Below, one piece after another: positions 34,618 to 45,226 of a stretch of DNA of 64,000 nucleotides; position 1 is the stretch's first letter; each line of letters starts with the position of its first letter. The stretch covers positions 422,718 to 486,717 of the forward strand of contig NZ_BMER01000001.1 of assembly GCF_014636865.1 (NCBI RefSeq), in the 5' to 3' direction. Made by a program: the position numbers and the translations under genes. The notes under the pieces are model-generated. The model ran no database searches. It was not told the DNA's origin and saw only the letters and a list, made by a program, of their open reading frames with translations. This DNA is from Parapedobacter pyrenivorans. GTDB lineage: Bacteria; Bacteroidota; Bacteroidia; Sphingobacteriales; Sphingobacteriaceae.

Positions 34618-37380
34618 TCAATCCATAGGCACGTTGAATGTATACGCTCCCGACCCTACTTTCAACATTGTATAGCCACTATCCTGTCCTACAACCTCGA
34701 CATCCTGATGTTGCTTCACGTCTACGCCGCTTTCCCGTATCTGGCCATTCTCGTAGCGAGGCAAGTAAACTACTGCTGTGGTATTGGGCGGTATTTCCAC
34801 TCGGACCCCCAGCACATTTTCCGCTTTTTCCCAAGCCACACCAATCGGCCCATAAGGCGATTGGTAATTGCCGCTGGCGGACTCCATACCTGCAATGATG
34901 GCCGGCTTTATTGTTATCGATTTGAACGCGATACTCCCTGTCGCTGATCGTATACCCAATAATCCGCTATAAAACCACTCCATCAAATGGCCCAACATCA
35001 TGTGATTATTTGAGACGTATTTCAGTGCTGCCCATGATTCGGTGAGGGCTGTGGCACCATTTCGGATCTGGTAACCATATCCAGGCACATCATCACGGTT
35101 GTTCATTTCGTAAATCAGTTGGGAGGCCCCCGCAGTTTCCAAGGCACGCAACAGGTAGCGATACCCCACGTCGCCGGCCGTAAGTGCCCGGTCATTGCCG
35201 ATGATGCTATCAACAAGATTACCTTCTACCCGTTTCCGCACGCTGTCATCGACCATATCCATATACAGCGGCATGGCGAACGATGTCTGGCTACCTGTGG
35301 AATAAACCGCCCTCTTCGCGTCAAAATAAGTGCCATTGAACGCCTGTCTGATGCGATCGGCAAGCGCACCGTATTGCTTGCTATCGCCTTCATGCCCAAG
35401 CAACGACGCCACCTGCGCCAGCAGTTTAGCGTCATAGAAGTAAATGGCGGAGGCAGTGAGGCCGATCGGTGTGAGCTGAGACACCCCCGGATCGTCTGGC
35501 CCCAGGTCAAACCAGTCACCCAGTCCATGATCGAGCAGGTCGTTTTCCGACTTGCGCTGCAGGTACGCCATATACCGGGTCATCATTGGGTAAGTCCGTT
35601 CCAATACGGACCGATCGCCATACCATTGATACAGGTACCATGGAATGATGATGGCTGCGCTTCCCCACTCCGGCGAATCCCTGAACCCTCCCTCAAAAGG
35701 CACATATTCAGGCACGATATCCGGCACCAATCCGTTCGCCAACTGGCCGGCTATCATATCGTCTACGATTTTATGATAGAGGTTATATATGTCGAAATTA
35801 TACCTCATGGAGGCGCCGATCAAATATGTCTGTTCAAGCCACCCCAGCTTTTCACGGTGTGGACAATCGGTAGCCACACTGGCTAAATTGCTTTTTATGC
35901 CCCATCGGATCAACTCGTTTATCTGATTGAAAAGCAGATTGGAACAAGTAAATGAACCCACGTCGGGCGCGCTGTTGCGGGTATGAAGCATGGTCAGCTG
36001 GATATTGCTTTCCTCCATCGGCAAGGCACTTTCAACGGTCACCAACGCATACCTGAAGCCATAGTAGGTAAACGAAGGTTGCCAACATTCGCTTTCCTCG
36101 CCGCGCAACACATATTCGAAATAATAAGGAGCGCCTGATGCTTTTTGGTAAGGTAGTCCGCCATTATCCAACACTTCCGCCGGAAAAATCCTGATTTTAT
36201 CCCCCTTGCTCCCACTTACCTCCAGTCTGACAATACCGGAAGCATTCTGACCGAAGTCGATAAGCAGGGAGTCTTTTCCAATGCGCGTAGTGTGTTGAGC
36301 TTCGAACGCTTCCATGACCTTCAGTGGATAATCCGTTTGCGGCGACATTTCGCCCTGTGGCCCGTCTACCAGGATCACGTTCTTCCAATGGGAAGCATCA
36401 AAGCCTGTATTGTGCCAGCCTACCTGTTCTAACCCAGCGTCATAGTCCTCACCACCGTAAATACTGCTGAACGTCACAGGCGATGGATCCGTATGCCAAG
36501 TGCTGTCGGTGCTTATCGTTTCGACGGATCCGTCCTCATATCGGATAAGCAGTTTCGCGCGCAGCATCGGATAAGCCTCCGCCCTGACGAGTTTCCGATA
36601 TCGTTCGCGGTTTATATAGCGGAATCCCGTACCCACAATAGCGCCAATTACATTTTCACCCCGTTGCAGCTTATCTTTTACTGCATAGGTATTGTACAGG
36701 CAACGTTTTTCATAAGCCGTCCACCCGGGGGCCAGGAAATCATCGCTTGCCCCTTCGCCATTGAGGTAAGCTTCATAGTGCCCTAACCCCGAGATAAACA
36801 GATAAGCCTCTTCAATCGATTTGGAAATCGTAAAGGATTTACGGAAAAGCGGGATGATTGCACGCTTCACGGCCTTCTCGCCCAGGTGGTCGCCTCCGCC
36901 ATGCACACCAGGCAGCACCCTAAGCGCATCGGGCAACGCTTCATAAGCAATCCAGTTGCTGTCTTCCCATTCGGCGGTATGGATGATACCGGTTACGAAA
37001 GAAGCGGTGGCACTCCAAGCGGACATGTTGCCCGATTGATCCCAAACACGTACTTTCCAAAAATACCGCTGACCGGAAGACAGCGGGGCGCCCCGGTAAT
37101 CGATGAAATGCTGTTCATCGGACCATACTTTACCGGGGTTCCATATCAACGCCGCTTCCTTTTCCAATCCTTCTTCAGTTGCTGCAAGTTTTATTTGCCA
37201 GGCACGCTGCATTGTACCACGTCGGGAAGACTGCACCACCCACTCAAAATGGAGCTGTTCCATGGTAATACCCAACGGCTCAGCCCGTTTGTCGACACGC
37301 AAATCCACCGGCACCGGGCTTGCGAGCCCATTGCCCATTGTCAGCACTAATAAACACAGGAAGGAAAACCGTATACCCAT
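34618..37380 (-). CDS. GH78-family alpha-L-rhamnosidase (PUL2)
   Basis: A 920-residue secreted enzyme with a signal peptide ending near GNGLAS. It has the multidomain layout of long GH78 enzymes: an N-terminal Ig-like domain (VDLRVDKRAEPLGI, ISSGQRYFWKVRVWD-like), a carbohydrate-binding beta domain (FRKSFTISKSIEEAYLFISGLG, YEAYLNGEG), then LLIDFGQNASGIVRLEVSG, and the catalytic (alpha/alpha)6 barrel with SVATDCPHREKLGWLEQTYL near residues 505-520 and DHGLGDWFDLGPDDPG. The C-terminal strand domain contains ITIKPAI and SPYGPIGVAWEK. It would release terminal alpha-L-rhamnose from an oligosaccharide in the periplasm. It follows SusD by 16 bp. Confidence 0.92.
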   Translation of the reverse strand: MGIRFSFLCLLVLTMGNGLASPVPVDLRVDKRAEPLGITMEQLHFEWVVQSSRRGTMQRAWQIKLAATEEGLEKEAALIWNPGKVWSDEQHFIDYRGAPLSSGQRYFWKVRVWDQSGNMSAWSATASFVTGIIHTAEWEDSNWIAYEALPDALRVLPGVHGGGDHLGEKAVKRAIIPLFRKSFTISKSIEEAYLFISGLGHYEAYLNGEGASDDFLAPGWTAYEKRCLYNTYAVKDKLQRGENVIGAIVGTGFRYINRERYRKLVRAEAYPMLRAKLLIRYEDGSVETISTDSTWHTDPSPVTFSSIYGGEDYDAGLEQVGWHNTGFDASHWKNVILVDGPQGEMSPQTDYPLKVMEAFEAQHTTRIGKDSLLIDFGQNASGIVRLEVSGSKGDKIRIFPAEVLDNGGLPYQKASGAPYYFEYVLRGEESECWQPSFTYYGFRYALVTVESALPMEESNIQLTMLHTRNSAPDVGSFTCSNLLFNQINELIRWGIKSNLASVATDCPHREKLGWLEQTYLIGASMRYNFDIYNLYHKIVDDMIAGQLANGLVPDIVPEYVPFEGGFRDSPEWGSAAIIIPWYLYQWYGDRSVLERTYPMMTRYMAYLQRKSENDLLDHGLGDWFDLGPDDPGVSQLTPIGLTASAIYFYDAKLLAQVASLLGHEGDSKQYGALADRIRQAFNGTYFDAKRAVYSTGSQTSFAMPLYMDMVDDSVRKRVEGNLVDSIIGNDRALTAGDVGYRYLLRALETAGASQLIYEMNNRDDVPGYGYQIRNGATALTESWAALKYVSNNHMMLGHLMEWFYSGLLGIRSATGSIAFKSITIKPAIIAGMESASGNYQSPYGPIGVAWEKAENVLGVRVEIPPNTTAVVYLPRYENGQIRESGVDVKQHQDVEVVGQDSGYTMLKVGSGAYTFNVPMD

Positions 37381-37396
37381 TAGTATTAAGCTTTTA

Positions 37397-38941
37397 TTAT
37401 TGATACCCTGGATTTTGCTCCAATTGGTCGTTTAACTGCATTTCCAAATATGGAATGGGGAAAATCAACCGCTCGGGAGTAACCTGGTAGGCGTTGTCTA
37501 CGATGTAGTTATATTGATTCTTGATGCGCTCCCCGTGTGCATTCATGACATCGATGGCCTGTCCGGTACGGACCAGGTCGTGCCAGCGGTGATTCTCAAA
37601 AGCGAGCTCCACGCGTCGCTCCTGTGCGATGACCGCCTTCAATTCTTCATACCCGGTTGCGTTAACCGAAGGCAAGGCAGCACCTGCACGTTTCCTAACC
37701 TGGTTGATCAACTCGGGTGCATCGGCAGATTTGCCATTTTCATTTAAGCACTCCGCCAACAACAGTAACACGTCCGAATAACGGTATACCGGCCAATTGT
37801 CGTCGGTATTGCGCTCCCTGTTGTGCGGGTTCATGTATTTTTTGATGAAGGGCTTGGCCACCTTGCCCGTTGGTACTGTGTAATCCACGCTGCTTTCCAC
37901 TGATTCGATGACAAAACTACCATCGCCGGCGATGACACCCTCTGCCATCGCAATAGAGGCGTCTTTGCGGGTGTCGCCTTCCTCATACGCTTCCATCATG
38001 TCGGTGGTGGGGACGTTCCAGCCACCATAATTGAGCGTATTGGATGTAACTCCGGTAATCAATTCCACGTTGGTGGTCTTCGGCGCAAACCAGTAAATAA
38101 ACATGCTTTGCTGCCCTTGGTCACCCATCAGGAATTGAATTTCAAACACCGATTCCCGGCTGTTTTTGTTTGCCGTGCGGAATACATCCGCATAATTCGG
38201 CAACAGTCCGTACCCCATGGCCGTCACATTCCGCAATAGGGGTTCGGCAGCCTCGAAATCCTGCAAGGTCATGTAAACCTCGGCCAACAGCACAGAGGCG
38301 GAACCTTTATTGGCCCGGCCATTTTGCGGAAATGACGGAGCAGGCAATTTGGCAACGGCCTCGCTTGCGTCGGCAATGACTACATCATATACCTCCTCGG
38401 CACTGCTACGCGGTAAAAAAGCGTCTTCTTCTTTGAGCACTTCTTTCAGAAACAACGGCACTCCGCCAAAATAACGCACGAGGTTGAAATAATAATATGC
38501 CCTTAAGAATTTTGCTTCGCCGACAATCAAATCCTTGGCTTCCTGGCTGAAATCCGCTTGTTCTATCCGATCCAATATCGTGTTGATCCGAGCGATCCCG
38601 ACATAACTGTTGTCGAAATAGCCATTTGACCATTGGTTTTGCGAGTCATCGAGGAAATCGTCGATATTTTCCCGCCTGATGATGTGGATGCCCCGATCCG
38701 GCGCATAGTAATCGTAATGCGTATTATCCGACCGCATTTCACCCATTAGGTATCCACTTTCGCCCACCAGCGCCCGTAGCGGCTGATAGGCACCATTGAG
38801 GGCCTGCTCGAATTGTTCTTCTGTTTCATAAAAATCATTCGCATTGGGTTCTGAATCGGGTGTGAGGTCGAGAAACGCCGAGTTGCACCCTTGAAATCCG
38901 ATACCGAACGCGAGGAAAATGACGATGATTAGCTTGTTCAT
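37397..38941 (-). CDS. SusD/RagB-family glycan-binding lipoprotein (PUL2)
   Basis: A 514-residue surface lipoprotein (MNKLIIVIFLAFGIGFQGC, Cys19) and partner of the SusC 11 bp upstream. Family motifs are AFLDLTPDSEPNANDFY at the mature N-terminus, FEQALNGAYQPLRALVG, LIVGEAKFLRAYYYFNLVRYFG, ASVLLAEVYMTLQDFEAA, DVLLLLAECLNENG, and the C-terminal FENHRWHDLVRTG and RLIFPIPYLEM. It is similar in layout to the PUL1 SusD but clearly different in sequence, which suggests the two loci bind different glycans. Confidence 0.96.
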   Translation of the reverse strand: MNKLIIVIFLAFGIGFQGCNSAFLDLTPDSEPNANDFYETEEQFEQALNGAYQPLRALVGESGYLMGEMRSDNTHYDYYAPDRGIHIIRRENIDDFLDDSQNQWSNGYFDNSYVGIARINTILDRIEQADFSQEAKDLIVGEAKFLRAYYYFNLVRYFGGVPLFLKEVLKEEDAFLPRSSAEEVYDVVIADASEAVAKLPAPSFPQNGRANKGSASVLLAEVYMTLQDFEAAEPLLRNVTAMGYGLLPNYADVFRTANKNSRESVFEIQFLMGDQGQQSMFIYWFAPKTTNVELITGVTSNTLNYGGWNVPTTDMMEAYEEGDTRKDASIAMAEGVIAGDGSFVIESVESSVDYTVPTGKVAKPFIKKYMNPHNRERNTDDNWPVYRYSDVLLLLAECLNENGKSADAPELINQVRKRAGAALPSVNATGYEELKAVIAQERRVELAFENHRWHDLVRTGQAIDVMNAHGERIKNQYNYIVDNAYQVTPERLIFPIPYLEMQLNDQLEQNPGYQ

Positions 38942-38952
38942 GGTTTCTTGAT

Positions 38953-41900
38953 TTAAAAATTTACATTCAGTCCAAAAGTAAAGGTCCGCGGTACGGGATA
39001 CGCCGTCTGGTCTACGCTAAGCCGTAGCGGGTCCGCGCCGCTGATGCTAACCTCGGGATTCAAGCCCGGATATTTCGTCAGCATCAGTGCTTCCTGGACG
39101 CTCACATACAACCTCACATCCCTTAAGTACGGACGTTGGAACTTCAGTGTATGACCAAGCGTAATATTTCGTAATGACGCATAGGTGGAATTATACACCC
39201 AGCGGGAATTCGTAAACCGGAATAGCGCTGTAGTGCCCGTCAACGTACGCGGCACTTCCCCGTTTCCGGGGTCTTCCGGCGACCGCCATCCGTCCATTAC
39301 CACCTTGCGTACGTTGAATACGCCATCGAGGTTTTCGGTATTTTCATAGGTCGCATCCATGGTTTTTCCACCCACAGATCCTGCAAAAAGAAAGCTTAGG
39401 TCCCAGTTCTTATAGCTGAAGCTATTATTAAATCCGAAGACGAATTTTGGGTTGGGGTCGCCAATAAACGTGCGGTCTTCATTGGTTATCACGTTGTCAC
39501 CGTTGAGGTCTTTCATTCGGACCGTGCCGATCTGCGAGGAAGCATGTTTCGGTTGTGCATCAAATTCCGCTTGGGTCATGTACACGCCATCAAAAACATA
39601 TCCGTAGAATTGACCGATAGGGTAGCCCACCGCCGTACGATTGAAATCGCCCTGATCTCCATATCCTCCAATCGGTGTATTATTCGTACCCAGTTTCAGC
39701 ACTTCATTCCGGTTGAATGTAACATTCAAGTCCGAATTCCAGATTAACTCACCGTTGATGTTTTTGGTGCTGATCCCGATTTCGTGCCCCCAGAATTTGA
39801 AGGTACCCACATTGGTCCAAACCGAGCTAAACCCGGATGCCCGTGGCAACTCAACCGGATAAAGCATGCCGTCCGTTACTTTTCGGTAATAATCATAAAC
39901 CAGGTTAATCCGGTCATTGAACAGCCCGATCTCAACCCCAACATCAAGCTGATCTGTTGTCTCCCATCCCAGTAAAGGGTTGCCCAGCGACGTGATAGAA
40001 AGCCCTTGCACCAACGATGAGTTGAGTACGTAGTTTGTCGGTCCCATCATCGCTATCGACCGGTAATTTCCGATATTGTTATTCCCTACCAGGCCGTAGC
40101 TGGCCCTGACCTTCAGGAATGAAAGGTATTCGTTGTCTTGCAGAAAATCCTCTTCGCTGGCTATCCACCCTACCGAAACAGAAGGAAAGGAGCCCCACTT
40201 CCGGTCTGACCCAAAACGCGAAGACCCATCCCGCCGAATCGCGCCCGACAGCAAATACCTTCCTTTGAAGCTGTAATTCAGGCGGCCGATGACAGACTGC
40301 AAGGACCAAGCCGCTGTGCTGCTACCTGCCCCGGTGACGGTAGCCCCTGCGTTCAACCAGGGTATATCATCACTTGGAAAGTCCGTTTTATTGATATTGC
40401 TGTTTTCCTCCCGGAATTTCTGTGCGGTATACCCGAGCAATACATCAAAATTATGGTCACCGAAGGTCTTTTCATAAGTGAGTAAATTTTCGTTGAGCCA
40501 CGAATAGTAACTCCGGGTATTATATGCGCCTGTTGCCGGTTGCGGTGGGGCTACAAACAAACCACCCCCAGAGGTCGATGAAGCAAAATTGTGCTGTGTC
40601 CGTGATTCCAGATCAAAATCTGCCCGCGTCTTGAATTTCAATCCCTCCACAATCATCACTTCGCCGAATACATTCCCCAATGCCCTCGTGCGTTTGAAAT
40701 CATCGAGCTTCTCTTGCAATACGTGGTACCAATTCGGGTTGGGAAACATGCCGAATGTATTGGTGGTAATGGGCAATGAACCATCGGGATTGATGGCCGG
40801 AGAAATCGGGCTGGTAATGAACGCGCCATCGATTACCTGGCGCTGACCATCGGTATTCGTTAGCGTATTATGATCCAATTGCAAGGTCGGTGCGATGTTA
40901 AACCCGAGTGTAATCCGTTCGTGCGGCCTGAATTCGTTGTTTGCCCGGAAAGAGAACCGTTGATACCCGGTATTGAGCAACACCCCTTGCTGATTGAAAT
41001 ACCCCGCTGTCACCGCCGTACTGTATTTTTCACTGTTTGAAGTAACGGATAGGGAATAATTCTGGATAGGTGCTCCCTGCCGCAACAGGATACTATACCA
41101 GTCGGTTCCTTCGCCATACTGTTCGGGGTTGCTGTAATCTTCCGGAATCTCGGCCAATCCCGTGGCGGGATTTACCCAATTTTCATACCTGATTTTATCT
41201 TCGTAGAAATTCTTTTGCCACTGGGCAAACTCCCTGGCATTCATCACATCAGGGCGTCCACGCTGCGGTACGTGCTGGAGACCGCCGTAGGTCGATAGGC
41301 TGACGGTCACTCCTTCTGTACCCTTCCCGCTCTTGGTGGTAACCAATATTACCCCATTTGCCGCACGTGAGCCGTACAAAACCGTAGCGGATGCATCTTT
41401 CAGGACAGAGAAGCTCTCGATTTCGTCGGGATTGATGTTGTTGATGTCTCCGGTAATCGGCTGCCCATCCACGACATAAAGCGGGCTGTTACCTGCATTC
41501 ATGGATGCTGCACCCCGTATGCGTACGGCCATTCCTTGCCCCGGCCGTCCGGTAGTTTGGCTGATCTGCACGCCGGCAATGCGCCCCTGTAGTTTTTGTG
41601 AAAACTGGCCGACAGGCACGTCTTTAAGTACGCCTGCATCTACATTGGAAATGGATCCGGTAATGGCACGGCGCTGCTGCGTTCCATACCCGATGACAAC
41701 CACCTCATCCAAATCGCTCGTTGTTGGTTCCATCATCACGTTGAATGAAGATCGCGCATCGATAGCGATTTCCTGAGCGCTATACCCGATTAAGGAAAAA
41801 ACCAATGTTTCCCCTTGTTCTGCAGCAATGGAAAATGTGCCCTCGTCGTCGGTATAGGTTGCTTCATTCGTCTCTTTAACCGTAACGGTGACACCTGGCA

Positions 41901-42033
41901 AGGGGCCGGCGGCATCGGCTACCGTGCCCGTAATTGTTCGCTGTTCCTGTCCGTGCAGCACGGCGGGCCAAATCAAAATAACTGACAGGTACCGTGCCAA
42001 AATGCCCCAATAAGAAATCCGTGATCGTTTCAT
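38953..42033 (-). CDS. SusC/RagA-family TonB-linked outer-membrane receptor (PUL2)
   Basis: A 1026-residue TonB-dependent transporter. After the signal peptide (ending near AVLHGQ) it has the carboxypeptidase-like domain TITGTVADAAGPLPGVTVTV, the TonB-contact segment SDLDEVVVIGYGTQQRRAIT, plug domain (LQGRIAGVQISQTTGRPGQG, IRGAASMNAGNSPLYVVDG, YGSRAANGVILVTTKSG), and a barrel ending in RTFTFGLNVNF. No STN domain is present. It lies 30 bp behind the GH106-like gene and 11 bp before susD in the long PUL2 operon; here susC is the third gene, not the first, which is less common for PULs. Confidence 0.96.
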   Translation of the reverse strand: MKRSRISYWGILARYLSVILIWPAVLHGQEQRTITGTVADAAGPLPGVTVTVKETNEATYTDDEGTFSIAAEQGETLVFSLIGYSAQEIAIDARSSFNVMMEPTTSDLDEVVVIGYGTQQRRAITGSISNVDAGVLKDVPVGQFSQKLQGRIAGVQISQTTGRPGQGMAVRIRGAASMNAGNSPLYVVDGQPITGDINNINPDEIESFSVLKDASATVLYGSRAANGVILVTTKSGKGTEGVTVSLSTYGGLQHVPQRGRPDVMNAREFAQWQKNFYEDKIRYENWVNPATGLAEIPEDYSNPEQYGEGTDWYSILLRQGAPIQNYSLSVTSNSEKYSTAVTAGYFNQQGVLLNTGYQRFSFRANNEFRPHERITLGFNIAPTLQLDHNTLTNTDGQRQVIDGAFITSPISPAINPDGSLPITTNTFGMFPNPNWYHVLQEKLDDFKRTRALGNVFGEVMIVEGLKFKTRADFDLESRTQHNFASSTSGGGLFVAPPQPATGAYNTRSYYSWLNENLLTYEKTFGDHNFDVLLGYTAQKFREENSNINKTDFPSDDIPWLNAGATVTGAGSSTAAWSLQSVIGRLNYSFKGRYLLSGAIRRDGSSRFGSDRKWGSFPSVSVGWIASEEDFLQDNEYLSFLKVRASYGLVGNNNIGNYRSIAMMGPTNYVLNSSLVQGLSITSLGNPLLGWETTDQLDVGVEIGLFNDRINLVYDYYRKVTDGMLYPVELPRASGFSSVWTNVGTFKFWGHEIGISTKNINGELIWNSDLNVTFNRNEVLKLGTNNTPIGGYGDQGDFNRTAVGYPIGQFYGYVFDGVYMTQAEFDAQPKHASSQIGTVRMKDLNGDNVITNEDRTFIGDPNPKFVFGFNNSFSYKNWDLSFLFAGSVGGKTMDATYENTENLDGVFNVRKVVMDGWRSPEDPGNGEVPRTLTGTTALFRFTNSRWVYNSTYASLRNITLGHTLKFQRPYLRDVRLYVSVQEALMLTKYPGLNPEVSISGADPLRLSVDQTAYPVPRTFTFGLNVNF

Positions 42034-42063
42034 AAGCGTATACTGTATTGATTAATAATTTGT

Positions 42064-45000
42064 TTATATCGGTTTTTGTCCATCAGGAGATTGGGGGATA
42101 CGAAGTATGTCAAAATCTTCCATAAGCCCATAGTCATAGGTATCATAGGCTGCTCCGGGGGGATAGCCCGCTACCCGCCGCCAGTGCCATGGTGATACCA
42201 TTCCGGGCCGTGGGTTGCCGTGATGCGGGCCAAGCGTGTTTTTTAAACTGCCTATTATTTTGATTTCCACTTCATTATGACCATCCACCACGCCTTCATC
42301 CAATTCCAGCTCGTAGGGTGGATAATGGATATATCCCGCTTCTTTTCCATTGACCGTCACGATTGCAGCCGTTCCTTTCCAATCATTCAGCTTCACCAAG
42401 TAACGTTGCCCGGCATTGCCTTCAAACGACTTGATATAGGCCACTTCATGCCCATAGAAGGGCATTCCTTGGTCCTTCCAACTGCCCAGCGACAGGGGTG
42501 TGCTTGCCTTAATCTCCCATCCTTTGGCCAACGTGCGAAGCCCGAAATCACCCAATAGGTATACCGGTTCAATCTCCGCATACACACTCATCCGGTGGGC
42601 CCGTATTTCGAGTGTATTACTTCCGGGACGGCAATACTGACCGATTGCAAACACTGCAAAATCGCGATCCAACCACCACTGGCCTGGCTTGGGTGCAAGT
42701 GCATGGCCATTCACGGATACCTGCCAAAGGCCGGGTTGCTCAACCACGGCCTCCAAGTCCGCCATTGCTACCCCAGAAGCAACCTGAAAATGATAACTCG
42801 CGGTAAAGCCAGTTCCCTGCGCAAAGGTGTCCCTGCTGATGGTTTGGTCTTTGTATTGGACGGATGTGTTCCAAGGGTTGCCATCTGCGAAACCGTAGTG
42901 TTTGAAAACCGTATCTGTTGCATAGAAGGTATTTAAATCTTTCAGTAAGGTATCGCCAATAGCCACATCGCAAAAGTCGATGGTGAGCACATTACGCTGA
43001 AGACGTTTCGCCCGACTTTGCCCAGTGACCAATTCCTGCCCCGTCGATGCCAGCGCCCGCCAAAGCGGATATCCATCGTGGGCTTCCTTTGCAATAAAGA
43101 ACAGTGCGCTCCCAGCGGCTGGCAGCGTATATTGCAGCGATTGGTATGGGCCCGACGTGGTTGATGGAAAATGAAAGACATCCCCAGTTTTCGTATCCAA
43201 GTAAAGTGCTTGCTTACCTCGTACATCCACCGTAACCGTTTTGGACTGCTCCAAACTTGAATTGACCAAAAACACCAACTGTCCGTCTTGCAGCACCCGG
43301 CGGTGATGGTAGAGCTGGGGGTGTATCAGGCTGTCACCCTTGAATACGATATCGTCGTTTAAAAAATAATCCCGCATTATGCGTTCGTCCAGGGCATCAA
43401 AAGTCCTTACACTGCTGTTTGCCTGCAGACGAGCGATATCCGCATCCGCGACCTCGCCGTCTATAAAATTCACGTCTTCAAAAAGCAGCAGGCGACCACC
43501 CTGCTCGATATATTGCACGATCAATTCAAAGGTTGTCCGATCGATGTTTTCCATGCCCGGCGGGATTACCACTGTGTGGTATTCACGCATACCTACCACA
43601 AACCGGCCATCACGGGTACTGCCATGGTCTTTGATGATATTTTCAGACCCCAGGTCATACTCCGATTGCGCGCGCTCCAAGGTAGTCACGAAGGTCTGGA
43701 ACTGCCTCCCGATCGAATCCCGACGGGGATTGGCTGACTGAAATGTGGAATACATCCAAGCGGAAGTGGTAGGCTCGAGGATGAGGATATCATTAACCTG
43801 AAACCCTGTGGAGAGCGCCAGGGACAACCTGGCGAAATACCGATTTTGTGAACCGTAGTAGGGCCACCATGGATTATGGTAGGAAAATGACTGCGGATAG
43901 TCGTACTTACGTGCGCCTTGCAAGGTCATGTCTGCGAGATGCTGGTTGAGCGTATTGACACCTAAAACGAACTCCCAATCACCCAAACGTTTCATATCTG
44001 CCATGGTTAATTCCCAACCCCCGCCGCCATACGTTTCGCTCAACGTCCGTTTCCTGCCCAATTGATTAGCCACACTGGACAGCTCTTTTACCGCCCTGAT
44101 GTTTCCGAATTGAGCATTGGGGCTCTCCTCATCAAACTGGTTGAATAACATATCGATAGCCGGCCGTTGATGCCAGGCATACATCGCCATATTGTCACCG
44201 CCATGGTTGGGGTTAGGCCAGCCGTGCTCCCAGTAATGCCCTGTCCATTCCAAGCTTTTTTCTTCTGTATAGGCATACCAGGGCTTGGCCCATCGGTCGA
44301 CAAACAACTGGAGTAACACTTGGTAGTAGTTATGCCTTATTTTGCGCCATTCACCCACTTCTTCATAAAGCGAAGGTAAGTGTGGTATCAAATCGTACCC
44401 CCAACGCTCGGTAAACCGATCAAATAAATCGGGCGTCCAACGGATATTATTTTCACCCTGTACTTCGATATTCGGTTCATCGGTAAATACGCCAGGTATC
44501 GTATGGCCAAACTCGCTTCCCAGGTGTTTTTCATAACCCTGCATGGTCACCTCGATGAACTTCTCCGTGACTCCTTTAGCCAATAAGTCGACATAAGAGA
44601 AACCTGCATACCATGGAGACTTACCATAAAACGCCTTTTTAAACAAGTAGAAGCTCCCTATTCGGTCTGCCGGCTGGATGGTGGTATTTGAAACATTTAC
44701 ATAACCTTCACCCTTCCTGTGCAATATAATGGCGTAAGGCGTTGTATCCTCCGGCAACGTGTCGGTTTTGGTCAGGTTGAGCATTTGCCCCTGATTGTAG
44801 GACTCGGGCATGGCGGCTGGTACATGCCCCCCTGCAAAACCACTTGGATAAGAATTCTCGTCATAAATCCATACGTCTAATCCCAGCTCCTTCCCCTTCG
44901 CGACGCTATGCTTATAGCGGCTATGCCATTCCTCAGACAGGTATGGGGTGATTAAACCCGGTCTGGGATGGATAAATACACCGCCGAATCCCTTGTCCTT

Positions 45001-45225
45001 GAAATCCGCCATCGCGCTATCAATGATGGCATCGGTCACTTTGGTATGCCAGACCCAAAGCGGTGCACTTCCATAGGAACGATCGGGCTCTTCGAGGGCC
45101 TTCGCCAATTGCGAAAACGAGGTGTTATCCGCCTTTCGCTGTGCCATCCCCCCAGTTGCGCACAAGGCCATCATACTTAACAGTAAGTATCCTTGCCAAG
45201 TTGAATGTATACGCTCTTTCATCAT
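42064..45225 (-). CDS. Large GH106-related glycoside hydrolase (PUL2)
   Basis: A 1053-residue secreted protein with a signal peptide ending near GGMAQ. The catalytic part resembles the GH106 clan: SAPLWVWHTKVTDAIID, GFGGVFIHPRPGLITPYLSE, LDVWIYDENSYPSGFAGG, VFTDEPNIEVQG, KRTLSETYGGGGWELTMAD (probable catalytic Glu region), and NPWWPYYGSQNRYFARLSLAL. The C-terminal part has galactose-binding-like modules (WQVSVNGHALAPKPGQWWLDRDF, LDEGVVDGHNEVEIKIIGSLKN). It belongs to the wider set of 'glycosyl hydrolase' proteins related to rhamnosidase GH106, so rhamnosidase activity is likely but not certain. The gene follows the isomerase after one base and starts at either of two adjacent ATGs. Confidence 0.78.
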   Translation of the reverse strand: MMKERIHSTWQGYLLLSMMALCATGGMAQRKADNTSFSQLAKALEEPDRSYGSAPLWVWHTKVTDAIIDSAMADFKDKGFGGVFIHPRPGLITPYLSEEWHSRYKHSVAKGKELGLDVWIYDENSYPSGFAGGHVPAAMPESYNQGQMLNLTKTDTLPEDTTPYAIILHRKGEGYVNVSNTTIQPADRIGSFYLFKKAFYGKSPWYAGFSYVDLLAKGVTEKFIEVTMQGYEKHLGSEFGHTIPGVFTDEPNIEVQGENNIRWTPDLFDRFTERWGYDLIPHLPSLYEEVGEWRKIRHNYYQVLLQLFVDRWAKPWYAYTEEKSLEWTGHYWEHGWPNPNHGGDNMAMYAWHQRPAIDMLFNQFDEESPNAQFGNIRAVKELSSVANQLGRKRTLSETYGGGGWELTMADMKRLGDWEFVLGVNTLNQHLADMTLQGARKYDYPQSFSYHNPWWPYYGSQNRYFARLSLALSTGFQVNDILILEPTTSAWMYSTFQSANPRRDSIGRQFQTFVTTLERAQSEYDLGSENIIKDHGSTRDGRFVVGMREYHTVVIPPGMENIDRTTFELIVQYIEQGGRLLLFEDVNFIDGEVADADIARLQANSSVRTFDALDERIMRDYFLNDDIVFKGDSLIHPQLYHHRRVLQDGQLVFLVNSSLEQSKTVTVDVRGKQALYLDTKTGDVFHFPSTTSGPYQSLQYTLPAAGSALFFIAKEAHDGYPLWRALASTGQELVTGQSRAKRLQRNVLTIDFCDVAIGDTLLKDLNTFYATDTVFKHYGFADGNPWNTSVQYKDQTISRDTFAQGTGFTASYHFQVASGVAMADLEAVVEQPGLWQVSVNGHALAPKPGQWWLDRDFAVFAIGQYCRPGSNTLEIRAHRMSVYAEIEPVYLLGDFGLRTLAKGWEIKASTPLSLGSWKDQGMPFYGHEVAYIKSFEGNAGQRYLVKLNDWKGTAAIVTVNGKEAGYIHYPPYELELDEGVVDGHNEVEIKIIGSLKNTLGPHHGNPRPGMVSPWHWRRVAGYPPGAAYDTYDYGLMEDFDILRIPQSPDGQKPI

Positions 45226-45226
45226 A

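Noticed and set aside
35119-35886. Plus-strand frame of 255 codons opposite the PUL2 GH78 gene
   Set aside because: The opposite strand carries the GH78 catalytic barrel with its conserved motifs; this frame has no signature of a real protein.
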